This document shows positions 34,330-46,100 of a DNA stretch of 64,000 nt, piece by piece. The notes under the pieces were generated by a model. That model saw only the letters and a list, made by a program, of their open reading frames with translations, searched no databases and was not told the origin of the DNA. How positions within the stretch are numbered: position 1 is the stretch's first letter; the number at the start of each line of letters is the position of its first letter. The position numbers and the translations under genes are program-made. The DNA comes from Zerene cesonia (lineage: Eukaryota > Arthropoda > Insecta > Lepidoptera > Pieridae), in the NCBI RefSeq assembly GCF_012273895.1, contig NC_052120.1, forward strand, positions 9,979,756 to 10,043,755, given 5' to 3'.

Positions 34330-34720
34330 AGGTTCCAAAAAACGAAGGAGGTTCTGATTCAAATGCTTTTTTTTATTTTGTTCTCTATAACTCAAATCAA
34401 GCAATCACGTTGAAAACCTAAACTGATTGCTTGATTTGATAGCAAATTTTTACGTTTGTTCCCATAAAAAAGGTTAAAGTCATTCAGTGTCTATTTGTGT
34501 TTGTTTTTTATTTATTTCAAACGACGTTCTCAAAAACTTAGATGGTTCTCAATTGCACGATCTTGTTTTTTTTGTCAATTTTTTTTTTGTTTTGTGACTC
34601 GACAATCCCGGGAATTATTATTTTTTGTTCCATTTTCATTTGGTTCCATTTTAGAATCTGAAGTGGTACCTCCCAGGGTGTCAGTGACTATTTTAATAAA
34701 AAGCTACTGTTTTTCTCATA
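34330..34720 (+). repeat. Group-H repeats, two copies
   Basis: AAAACGAAGGAGGTTCTGAT at 34338 and CTCAAAAACTTAGATGGTTC at 34530, then CATTTTAGAATCTGAAGTGG. The F-rich open frame at 34495-35049 is a by-product of this T-rich repeat. Confidence 0.5.
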
Positions 34721-35045
34721 ATTTACGGTTCACTCGGGACCATCCATTTATAAAAACAACTTCAATTAATAGGTTTAAGTTTTATTTAAGGCCAAGTTAC
34801 ATAAGACATCTTTACACAATGTTTAATCAATTATTTTATTTTCAAAACTTGTACAACATAAGCAATGTTCAGACCTACGTCATTTATAAGCAAGAAATGT
34901 CTAGAAAAACTTTAGATCCTCCGACGCACCTGAAGTGGAAATTTGCCTTGACATTTTTTCTAGTTTTCGTATTTTACTTAATGTATTTGAAAATTTTTAT
35001 TGTTCAAGTATTAGAAGTTATATCGTTACAAGATCTATTAATACA

Positions 35046-35272
35046 CTAGCTGTTCACCCGACTTCGCCCTCATAGTAGCATGAAATGTTATGACAATCAC
35101 GAGGTTCTTCTCGCTTAGTTCCCATTCCCGTGGGATGTTCTGGTTAAAACCATTATCCTAACTCGGGCCTCAAACTATAATAAAACTCTAAATTTCATCC
35201 AAATTGGTTGAGTGGTTTAGAGGTGAAGAAGGTACAGATAAAATAGCTATTACTTTCATAGTTATATTATAG
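35046..35272 (-). mobile_element. Helitron-like element, divergent family
   Basis: CTAGCTGTTCACCCGACTTC at one end, then a different middle (CATCCAAATTGGTTGAGTGG) and an AT-rich end. Confidence 0.45.
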
Positions 35273-35907
35273 TTAAACGTTTCATGTTAACTTTTTATTG
35301 TGATTATTTGTACCATTTTTAATAAGTCACTGCTTCATATCCGGCTCGAAGGACCAAATTATGCCGGGGAAAAAACATTCAACATTCAACAAACATTCAA
35401 TGATGTCCAATAAATAAAATGGAAATAGTTATTCATATGTGTTTATTGTTCCGAAGTACAAACAAGTGATCAGCCGAAATTTAATATAATAATAATAAAT
35501 AAGACAAACGATGTGTTATCTTTAAACCATAATTATCTTTAAACACTGGTTAAAAATATGAAACAAAACACCTGAGCAGAATAGTATGTACTGAATAGTA
35601 AATCACTCGATAAAAATAATTACTTTTATCGAGTGATTTTTCCATTACACTTTCATAATTTCGTAGAAACCGTTTTTCGAACCGGAGGTAACTAATTTCT
35701 AACTACTATGTCAATTTAAAAGCTATTCTCAAAATAATCTACTTGAGTATCTTATGTTTGAGTTTGAGTTCGAACATATCTGAAATAAATCACTTTGTGT
35801 AACGTCACTACCTTTTAAGAAATGATAAAATTATTTGTTATTATATATGCTATTAATTATTTATTTATAATTGACAAATGTTGAATTACTTTTATAAATT
35901 ATTAACA

Positions 35908-36063
35908 ATCCGCCCCGGCTTCCCCGTGGTACATATATAGCCTATAGCCTTCCTCAATAAATGAGCTATCTAACACTGAAAGAATTTTACAAATCGGACC
36001 TTTAGTTCCCGAGATTAGTGCGTTTAACAAATAAACTCTTCAGCTTTATAATATTAGTATAGA
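35908..36063 (-). mobile_element. Helitron-like element, family B, 3' end clipped
   Basis: CCGCCCCGGCTTCCCCGTGG to CAGCTTTATAATATTAGTAT. The CTAG is missing. Confidence 0.55.
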
Positions 36064-36331
36064 TTTGAATTCTTATTACATAAGAAATTTTTAAAATCTT
36101 ACATATATATCCATTGTTTTATTTAAACATTGTTAAGGCACGGTAACTACAATAATAATATTACAATATGCAACTAGGATTTAATAATCAATACTTAATT
36201 TTATTACATACTAGTCGCTCCTCCGGCTCCGCTCAGGTAAACATATCATGTATGATTTAATTATTTGTTTAAACAAACAAATAGAACAAACGTTCTAATC
36301 GAGGCGGAGACTCCAACAAAGAGTCATTTAA

Positions 36332-36337
36332 TTTATT
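36332..36337 (-). terminator. Candidate poly(A) signal of SCRB-B
   Basis: TTTATT on the plus strand, AATAAA on the minus strand, about 710 nt after the stop. Chance matches are likely in this AT-rich stretch. Confidence 0.25.
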
Positions 36338-36589
36338 TACAGTACAGAAAACAATATTACACTTTATATAGAAAATGTTATTTAATAAAAAATAAAAATA
36401 TATAAATAAAAAATAATAAAAACACTGAACAATACAAAAGTACGTTGTAAAATTAAAATACAAAAAATATCAACACTTGTGATAAAAACAAACACTATCA
36501 TCATTTTGTATAAGTATCAGTTAATGTATAAAAAAATTATTTTACATTAAAGTAAATGAAATATAAACTGCTCACTGATTATTGTCTTA

Positions 36590-37060
36590 ATTGAATGAAA
36601 TCGATATAACAATCGGTAACAGAACCATATTCCTAAAATTCGCTAGTATAACATTACCGGTTTTAACAATATAATATTATATTATCTATATTTACAATAA
36701 ATGGTATCGATATATAAGAAGAAAAAAAACGATATATAAATACCAGTATCCACTGAGTCAGCTACACATTTTTACACATACCCTCATGACATAACGATAT
36801 AATATCAAAACATCTTACCGATAAACCGGTATTCACTGCATTTAATTCTTACCCGATTTTAACGTAAACACAATATTTTTGAAAAACAAATATAAAAACA
36901 TCGATTTTTTTTAACATATAACAATGTCATCGATATCCATTCGTTAACTTATCCTGTATGTTTTCAGAATCGTAACGAAACGTATCGCACCGATTAAAAA
37001 TCGGTATTGCACCGGTATCATCTTAACTAACCGGTATTTAACGGTATTCTACCGTTCGTT
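36590..37060. repeat. CGGTA / TACCG / ATCGAT motif cluster, SCRB-B 3' UTR
   Basis: Repeated short motifs (ACCGGTAT, CGGTATT, TACCG, TCGATAT) on both strands from the stop codon outward. Dense subterminal motifs of this kind occur in hAT-type DNA transposons, but I see no transposase or clear terminal repeats. Confidence 0.5.
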
Positions 37061-37168
37061 GGCCAGGTCTTCTTGGGACACTCCCGATAGTATGGGAGAT
37101 TCTGGTGACTTCAATAATTTTTTTACTAATATCCATATACCAATTATTAATAATATCACGCCGATACC
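37049..37168 (-). CDS. SCRB-B exon 10 (last exon)
   Basis: 120 nt including TAG at 37051-37049. Acceptor is a strong T-run plus CAG. Encodes GIGVILLIIGIWILVKKLL then a 20-residue tail. Found by homology of position and hydrophobicity to SCRB-A exon 10. Confidence 0.88.
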   Translation of the reverse strand, partial: GIGVILLIIGIWILVKKLLKSPESPILSGVSQEDLANER

Positions 37169-40100
37169 CTGAAAAAAAAAATTAGAACTCTAATTCTATC
37201 TCTCTCTTTCTCTCTTTTTCTATATTTTTATATTATCTGTACAAAAACTACGACATAAGGTGTGCTACTTATATACCTATGACTTACTAGCAACCCGCCC
37301 CGGCTTTACACGGGTGCAATGTTATAAATATAGAAATCTTTCTCTCGTCCGTGTATAATTCTCTTTTTGTTATATTAACATTCTAAATAGACAGACTAAA
37401 AAAAAAAAAAAGAAACATCACCCGCAAAAAATTACAACTAAATATGAACGAAGCAATCATTTAACATAGTTCTTAATTAAAATATACCAATAGTGAACAA
37501 ATAGCTAATTGAGAAAATTTGAAAGAATAGAAAAAATTTGATCACGAGCCGGGATTCGAACCCGCTTAAAAAGACCTAGCCTGTCTGTAAAATTTCTCAT
37601 TTAAAAATCATTTCAATACTATAAAGTTCAAAATTAAATAAACAGTTAATATTTGAGTTCTTGCAGGTTTTGTGTATTAACAACTAGCTTTTGACCGCGG
37701 CTTCGCACGCGTTAATTCAGAGTAGTTTAATTTATGTTCTTATACAAAAAACCTTCCTCTTTAATCTCTATCTATCTATTTAAAAAACAAAACTCATCAA
37801 AATGTGTATCGTAGTTTTAAAGATTTAAGCATGGGACATAGGGACTGAGAAAGCGACTTTGTTTTATACTATGTAGTGACATTTTGCACACACCTCTGTC
37901 TCTACATAAACAAACATGTACACGGCGGCCTTGTCGCTCGACGGCGATCTCGACCAGACCAGACTAGACCTAGACCTAGACCAGCACACTCACAGTCAAA
38001 GCGTAGAAACCGAATGGCATCCAGTATCTCAGGTTGAGCGCGAACTTGGCGAGCCTCGCGTAGTCGTCACTTATGTTGACCTCCTGCTTGAACCAGAACA
38101 TGGGCACCAGAGTGTCAGGGTCCGGGAGCTGGTTGTTGATGCTGATGACGCGAAATTCAAACTCGATTTAGTCATAATCCTTACCTATATCCTATTTCCT
38201 ACTAATATTATAAATGTGAAAGTTTGTAAGGATGTGTGTTTGTTTGTTGCTCTTTCACGCAAAAACTACTGAACCGATTGCAATGAAATTCGGTACGTAG
38301 ACAGCTGGACAACTGGAATAACATATAGGCAACTTTTATCTCGATATCCCTTACGCGGGTGATACCGGGGCGCAGCTAGTAACGGACACTTTGCGTCGAT
38401 GATCAATTGTTGTTTAATATTCTGTTGGATAAATGATTTATCAGTTGAGATACGAGATGTCGCTTTTCACAATTTGTTAAAACTACTTTAGCTATCGAAT
38501 CTCAAAAAAATGTCGAATCACTTAGAAATGTTACGCATTCGTTGGCATTGTGCGTTGGTGTTCGATCGGCCCAACTACCCTCACTTTGTTAACTGACTAC
38601 ATCAATTAGGCAGCTGTGTAAAATTTTACGTAAAGTAGCTGCACCGCGCGGTTTCACCCGCGTAAGTCCGTATCCCGTAGGAATATCGGAATAAAAAGTT
38701 GTCTATATGTTATTCCAGTTGTTCAGCTGTCTACGTACCAAATTTCATTACAATCGGTCGAGTAGTTTTTGCGTGAAAGAGCAATAAACACACACACGCA
38801 TCCTTACAAACTTTCACATTTATAATATTAGTAGGATTCTTATTACTATCAAATAATTAAGTATCTAATATTCGACATGAGCCTCTTTTGATTTCTGACG
38901 TAAAATGGAGAAACGAAAAATTAACGTTACTTCGCAAACACTAGAAGATACTTGAATGTTATTCAATTTAAACTACTAGTGTACCCGGCCACACGTGGCT
39001 GTGGCTGAGTAACTGAAAAAATATATTAAAATTGGGATAATTGATCGAAATAAAAACTATTCTATATCTTAAGTTGGATCAAATGACACATAAAATGCCA
39101 AAATTTTTATCAAAATCATCAATCAAAATTGGTGAAGAGTTCATTGGGCACATACATCATGACACTGAATTTTTATACATTAAGATTATAAACTATATTA
39201 TACAAAAAAAATTGAAAAAAATCTATATGCTTACGTGATTTCACCCACATGTCTGACCAGCAAGTTGATTTGTAACTGCGCAAACACTTCCAACGGCATC
39301 CCAGTGAACATTTCCAGCGCTACACTGAAGACCATGTCGCTGGAAGACATACACTTATATTATAAACGCGAAGGTGTGTTTGTTTGTCTATCTTTCGCGT
39401 CGCAACGGAGCGATCGTATGGTGTGACTTTTATGTACAGTGAAACATGTCCCACATTTCCTATGAACTCGCGGATACTTGAGGTTTTTATTTTATAATAG
39501 AAATCTTTTACAATAAAATTTAACTATGCATTAGAAGAGATAAAAAAGAAGTGAAAACCATTGCTAACCAACCCACTCACTTAACCTAACCTAACCCAAC
39601 CGTCTCACTACACACGCACACTCAAATCACTCACCCAACCCACTCACCCAACCATCTCACTCAATCCGCGCACCCAACCCACTCACCCAACCGTCTCACT
39701 CAACCCTTACACCCAACCCACTCACCCACCCCACACACTCACCAAACAAACAACCATTTCCCCCAAATTCACTCGCACACTATACAATTCACAAGCCACT
39801 CACGGCGTAGGATTCAAGCCGACAACTTTGCTGGGGTAGGGCGGCTCCAAGCCGAGGAAGTGCGGCAGCGTGACGAAGGCGGGCGCGCCGAAGCGGCACG
39901 CGGACACGTTCAGCGCGCCCGCCGGCAGGCAGTCCGCGTCGCGCACCTCGTCGCAGTAGCACGCCTGCGGGGGAAATGGGCACATGGTGATAAAAAAGTG
40001 AAGTCCCGTGTCCCCTAGTGGGGTATGGGGCAGATGATGTACATCTGTTTCACTGATCGATTTTCTTTACAGACAAGTAGGCGATCAACCTTCTGTGTCC

Positions 40101-43100
40101 TGCCAGACCGAGACATATTTTTTTTTGTGCGTCCCCACCGGGAATTGAACCCAGGACCCCTCGGTTCTACGCTCACGCGTTAACCACTATACCAAGGAGG
40201 CGGGCACATGGTGATGGGTTAGTGGGAAAGTGGTGGCTCAGCGGTGAGAACCTCACCTCGACTCTCCACTTCAAAATCGATAAGTCGCGGTTCGAGACCG
40301 AGCGAGCGTGCAGGAAATAAATTGATTTTTCAATTTATCCGCGCATGTGCATAACATCACCACTGCTTGAAACGTTGGAAGGAAAACATCGTGAGGAAAC
40401 CGGCATGTCCAAGAATCAAAGTTCGACGACATGTGACATCTGCCAACCCGCACTTGGCCAGCGTGGTGGATTATGGTCTGAACCCTCATAGGAGGCCTGT
40501 GTCCCAGCAGTGGGAACATATGTATGGGCTGATGATGATGATGATATACTGAGATTTATTCCTAACCCAGTTAACACATCAAAACAGTTGACACAAGAGA
40601 GATTATATAATACGACCACAGATTAAGAACAATATTAAGACATAGACAGTAGCTCCAACTAGTGAGGCTATTAAGACAGCTTTATGACAATTTACATTGT
40701 TAGGTGTTGTGCTGGCCCAATTCGTGCCGAAGCGTGCTCGATTCCCGCATTAAACTCCCTTTGGGTACGGAATCTCGAAAAAAATAAGGTTTTAGTTAAG
40801 TTTTAGTAGTATAGTGGAATAGCACGCCTAGGTGTGAACATAATATTTTATCTGATTAAAAATAATGTCTTTAACTCGATTTAATATTATTATCCGAGCA
40901 CTAGACGCGGCATTAACTTGCACGCTGAAAGATGTAACCTTAAACTCACCATACTTGGATACTTGTGGCCGTTGTCGAAAAGAGAGTCGTTGGCCACATA
41001 CTTCTGCCCTTCTATACCCAACACACTTATTGTCTCGTTCTTGGCCAGCACCATGTATCTGGAAAACGCGTGTACGGGGCATAAGATCTCAGCTATTTTA
41101 ATAATTAATCCATGCTTATTGTACTGTATACAGGTTGATTAAAGAATTTGATAAATTTAATTAATCATTTAAATCTGCAAACTCAATAAATTGTATTTAG
41201 GGTCACTAATTTATAAAAAAACTAGCGGTCCGCCCCGGCTTCGCCCGTGGTACATATATTGCCTAAAGACTTCCTCAATAAATGGACTATCTACTTGTGA
41301 AAGAATTTATCAAAACGGACCAGTAGTTCCTGAGATTAGAGCGTTCAAACAAACAAACAAACAAACAAACTCTTCAGCTTTATAATATTAGTATAGATAC
41401 GCACATTTAACGCACACTCAAACTTTCATGAATCTATCAAAGTCATTTATTTGCAGATGCCTATATTATATTGGTTACCTGCTTGCCAAATTTCATCCCG
41501 ATCGGTCCAGTAGTATGGGCTGGGCATTGATAGATCGGTCACTCAGTCACCTTTGCCATTTATACATATATTAGTATATCTTTACCTACTGCATTGATTT
41601 TAACACGTTGACCTTTACGTGATTACATTTCAAAGACCTCCATGGACTACCAATTTTAGAATATACTAGCTGTTCGCACCGGCTTCGCCCGTAGTACATA
41701 TGTAGCCCCTCAGAGAGGTTGCAGCTTTCTAATGGTTAAAGAATTTTTATAGCGGAACCCTGATTACTAATACCACGCTGTCCGTACGTCTGTCTATCCT
41801 TACATCTGTCTCATGAACCGTAAGAGTTACCGTAGAAATTTTCAACACAAACGATGTATTTTTGCAGCTTCTCCTCTTCCGACTCGCGCTTGACTAGATT
41901 TTTTCATTTAGTCTTATATAGTCGTTACGTCAAACAATAGATAATGGCACTTAGAACTATTTTTAAACTAGCTGCGCCCCGCGGTTTCACCCGCGTAAGT
42001 CCGTATCCCGTAGGAATATCAGGATAAAAAGTTGCCTATATGTCATTCCAGTTGTCCAGCTGTCTACGTACCAAATTTCATTGCAATCGATTCAGTAGTT
42101 TATGCCTGAAAGAGCAACAAACGCACACATCCTTACTTAATAGACTTTCGCATTTATAATATTAGTAAGAAGTAGGATAGGATATATATTATATAGTAGG
42201 ATTATATTAGTAGGACAAATCCTCTAATTGTTATCCTTATAAAAGGGTCGATGGGTGCTTCAAGTGTAGTGTTGTTTAAATAAATATTAAATGTACGACT
42301 ATTATCGCGAATGCAATTCGAGCGTTGTTCCGCTTGACATAGTTTAAGTAATTAGATACACATTTCATGCTTTAATAATATGGTTATTATCTTTACTTTT
42401 AATGAGTGCGAACGTTTTTGTCTATTTGTCTTACTTTCACGATGCAACAGAGGTATTTTGATGTAATTTTTGTGTAATAGTTGGGAGGTTTGTAAGTGAC
42501 ATAAGCTACTTTTTAATGCGACAAAAAACCTCATGGCAACTTCCCTTGACCACGCAGGCGAAGTCGCGGGCGGAAAGGTAGTTGTCATATATTTTCTCAT
42601 TTCTGGACAAATTCATGAAACCTAACTACTTTTTTATGTGAGAGCGAGTAATAGCTCCCCCGTATGAGCAGCTTCTCCATAGTACCCTTCACCCCCTACG
42701 CTCACTCGAATATATCATCTCAGCAATTTCAAGAAAGAATGACTCTAACACCCCCGTAGATAAAGCCCAAAATCAAACACCACTCACGTGCATACATCGA
42801 GTATAGTATACTTAGTCTGGCCATAAATACTGTTACACTTAATTATAAAAAAATATTACATTTGAATTTCGAATCTGNNNNNNNNNNNNNNNNNNNNNNN
42901 NNNNNNNNNNNNNNNNNNNNNNNNNNNNNNNNNNNNNNNNNNNNNNNNNNNNNNNNNNNNNNNNNNNNNNNNNNNNNNNNNNNNNNNNNNNNNNNNNNNN
43001 NNNNNNNNNNNNNNNNNNNNNNNNNNNNNNNNNNNNNNNNNNNNNNNNNNNNNNNNNNNNNNNNNNNNNNNNNNNNNNNNNNNNNNNNNNNNNNNNNNNN

Positions 43101-46100
43101 NNNNNNNNNNNNNNNNNNNNNNNNNNNNNNNNNNNNNNNNNNNNNNNNNNNNNNNNNNNNNNNNNNNNNNNNNNNNNNNNNNNNNNNNNNNNNNNNNNNN
43201 NNNNNNNNNNNNNNNNNNNNNNNNNNNNNNNNNNNNNNNNNNNNNNNNNNNNNNNNNNNNNNNNNNNNNNNNNNNNNNNNNNNNNNNNNNNNNNNNNNNN
43301 NNNNNNNNNNNNNNNNNNNNNNNNNNNNNNNNNNNNNNNNNNNNNNNNNNNNNNNNNNNNNNNNNNNNNNNNNNNNNNNNNNNNNNNNNNNNNNNNNNNN
43401 NNNNNNNNNNNNNNNNNNNNNNNNNNNNNNNNNNNNNNNNNNNNNNNNNNNNNNNNNNNNNNNNNNNNNNNNNNNNNNNNNNNNNNNNNNNNNNNNNNNN
43501 NNNNNNNNNNNNNNNNNNNNNNNNNNNNNNNNNNNNNNNNNNNNNNNNNNNNNNNNNNNNNNNNNNNNNNNNNNNNNNNNNNNNNNNNNNNNNNNNNNNN
43601 NNNNNNNNNNNNNNNNNNNNNNNNNNNNNNNNNNNNNNNNNNNNNNNNNNNNNNNNNNNNNNNNNNNNNNNNNNNNNNNNNNNNNNNNNNNNNNNNNNNN
43701 NNNNNNNNNNNNNNNNNNNNNNNNNNNNNNNNNNNNNNNNNNNNNNNNNNNNNNNNNNNNNNNNNNNNNNNNNNNNNNNNNNNNNNNNNNNNNNNNNNNN
43801 NNNNNNNNNNNNNNNNNNNNNNNNNNNNNNNNNNNNNNNNNNNNNNNNNNNNNNNNNNNNNNNNNNNNNNNNNNNNNGTAATAAATGTTATTTGCAGTTA
43901 ACAATTTTCTTTTTTCTTTATTACAATATTTATGGCAAGACTAGGTATATATAGCGAATATAGTAACCTCCAGCTCCCAGCTTCAGCGCCCATATCTCCC
44001 CCGTCTAACGCTTCACCCCCCAACACACGAATCCATCATCACGGCAATTTCAAGTAAAAATGGCTCTTATACCGTAGCAATAAAGTCCAAAATCAAACAT
44101 AACCCATGTGCTTATATCGGGCACGGAAAAATGACTCTAACACCCCCGGAGATAAAGCCCAAAATCGAACAGCACTCACGTGCATATATCCGGCGCGAAT
44201 ATCGTAACCTCCGGCTGCCCCAGCTCCGGCGCCCACAGCTCCCCCGTGGAGCCCTTGACCGCGCCGCACTCGTCGCGGAAGTGCGTGCGATTGGAGTTCC
44301 TCCACATCTCCAGGTTACCAATTTGCGAGAAGTCAGATGCGCCCGTGTTCATCACGAAAACACCGTCGTACTCCTTCGAACCGTTTCTCTGAAAATTGTA
44401 CAAAACAAAAAAAAAAATTAATGACTTTCAATGTATTGGACAAGGTGTGCATTTCAAAAACACGAACCCTATTCACTGATATATAAAAACCGAAGCTACA
44501 AACTCATTTTAAAAACGTCCTTATAGAACGCAACATTCTGAAATTATAAATTAACATAAAAATAATGATATAGTCTCAATAACATTCGACTCAATTTTGA
44601 CCAACTTTAAACGGACATGTTTCATTCAAAAGTTTTAGAATATGTGACAATAAAACAATAAATATTTATGTGCTGCTAACGTCGGGTTAATAATATAATA
44701 AAAAAGGTGTGTGTGCGATTCACACATGATAGAAGTGAAACTTCAATAAATCGTCAAAAGAATGAATAAAATAGTATGTATATTTCTGTCTCATTCTTTG
44801 CCGGCTTCATTCTACACATTTTTGTATTTCTGTCTCTTACTTGTCGTTTTTCCGTTGCATCAGGTTTGAAATCACAACGATTCTAAAGAAGTTTCACTTC
44901 AATAAATCGCTTATAAAATCCGTTTAAAAATCTTTAATTTCTAAATGTATAACACTCGCATAAAATAAAACACAAGAAAATACTATATCTTTTTCTTTCT
45001 TTGTAAAAACAAACACTAATAATATATAAATAGCAACACACTTGTATCGAATCGTCATAACACAAGTACATGTTGTATTTGTATTTACAATTTCGCGTCA
45101 TTATACAACGAGCGAAAGTAGTCGATGATTACGATACCACACGTAACGGTGACGCAACTTCATACATGACTGTGTTTTAGCGCAGACATCAACGCTTTGT
45201 AGCAACTGCGACTTAGTATCCATCTTTATACATTTAAAAATACAGTTTTAAGAGACAAATATTTATTTTCAACAATAAACGGAACCGCTTTCGTAGCATC
45301 GGAAACAGATCAAATCTAAATTAGATTACGCGGTAGGAACCTGCTTGGCACCTGGCTTTTAAAAATATAAATATAAGAATACCTCATAACGAGGTAAAAA
45401 ACCCAAAAAAAAAAAAAACTACTCGGAATACTAAGTAGTTCATGTTTCGAAACAATATAGATCGTCATTGCACACAGAAAAATTAACAATATTTTGATAA
45501 TTTTCGTAAATTTGTTTTATTCGATATGGTAATTTTAAGAAATTTGTTAAAATCTTAATAATTAATGATATGCACGGTATAAAAGAGGACTTTCCATCAG
45601 GTAGACATCTTGTTGCTTGAAAGAAACCTATTCACTCCCGCCTTCCCTGATCGCTAACCATCAGGTACCCCACCAGCCCAGCTGCCCGAACTTATAAAAA
45701 AATAAAAATCTTCAAAAGTCGATTACACCAGCATCGACAGCACACTGAATATCGCTAGACAGCCAAGATCGAGGCCCGATAACAGCATCAACATCGTGTT
45801 TATTTAATAAAATGTCACATTGTGTCAATGACCGATAATGTTTTCTGATTAAAAAGTCAAATGACATTAACACACCCGTCCTCTACCTCACTCTTCCCCA
45901 TCCATGCCTTCTTTGAGTCGACAGCCCTTTCCCGTAACCCTTAAAAGCGAGCAGTGCATTCGCAGAGACGCCACCTCTGAGAACCTTCATTGTTCCACCA
46001 AACCACCCAATGAACCATTAATTCAAACGATATTTAAATGATATTGTATTTAATCTTCTGTTGTCTTCGCTACATCAATGTACAAGGTTGAATGCTATAA

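Larger units (their letters stand above)
31882..36330. other. Intergenic space between the convergent SCRB genes
   Basis: About 5.2 kb including both 3' UTRs. Holds SINE-3, a T-rich LINE-like piece at 32825-32990, the 61-bp duplication, group-H repeats and Helitron-like copies. A 33710-33960 block (CGAGCCACCGTTTCTGAGAT) looks like part of an unidentified repeat. No further gene seen. Confidence 0.5.

Noticed and set aside
34495..35049. 184-residue open frame
   Set aside because: Phe- and Leu-rich low-complexity reading of a T-rich group-H repeat, with no domain or splice context.
37916..38272. 118-residue plus-strand open frame
   Set aside because: It is antisense to SCRB-B exon 9 and a Helitron-like copy.
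39789..39985. Alternative open frames rich in Arg and Ala
   Set aside because: Shadow frames of the GC-rich SCRB-B exon 7; only the frame with ACYCDE and SACRFGAP matches the family.
42843..43904. 353- and 339-residue open frames
   Set aside because: They consist of the N gap.
44093..44421. Several overlapping open frames on both strands
   Set aside because: Shadows of SCRB-B exon 5 and its decayed copies.
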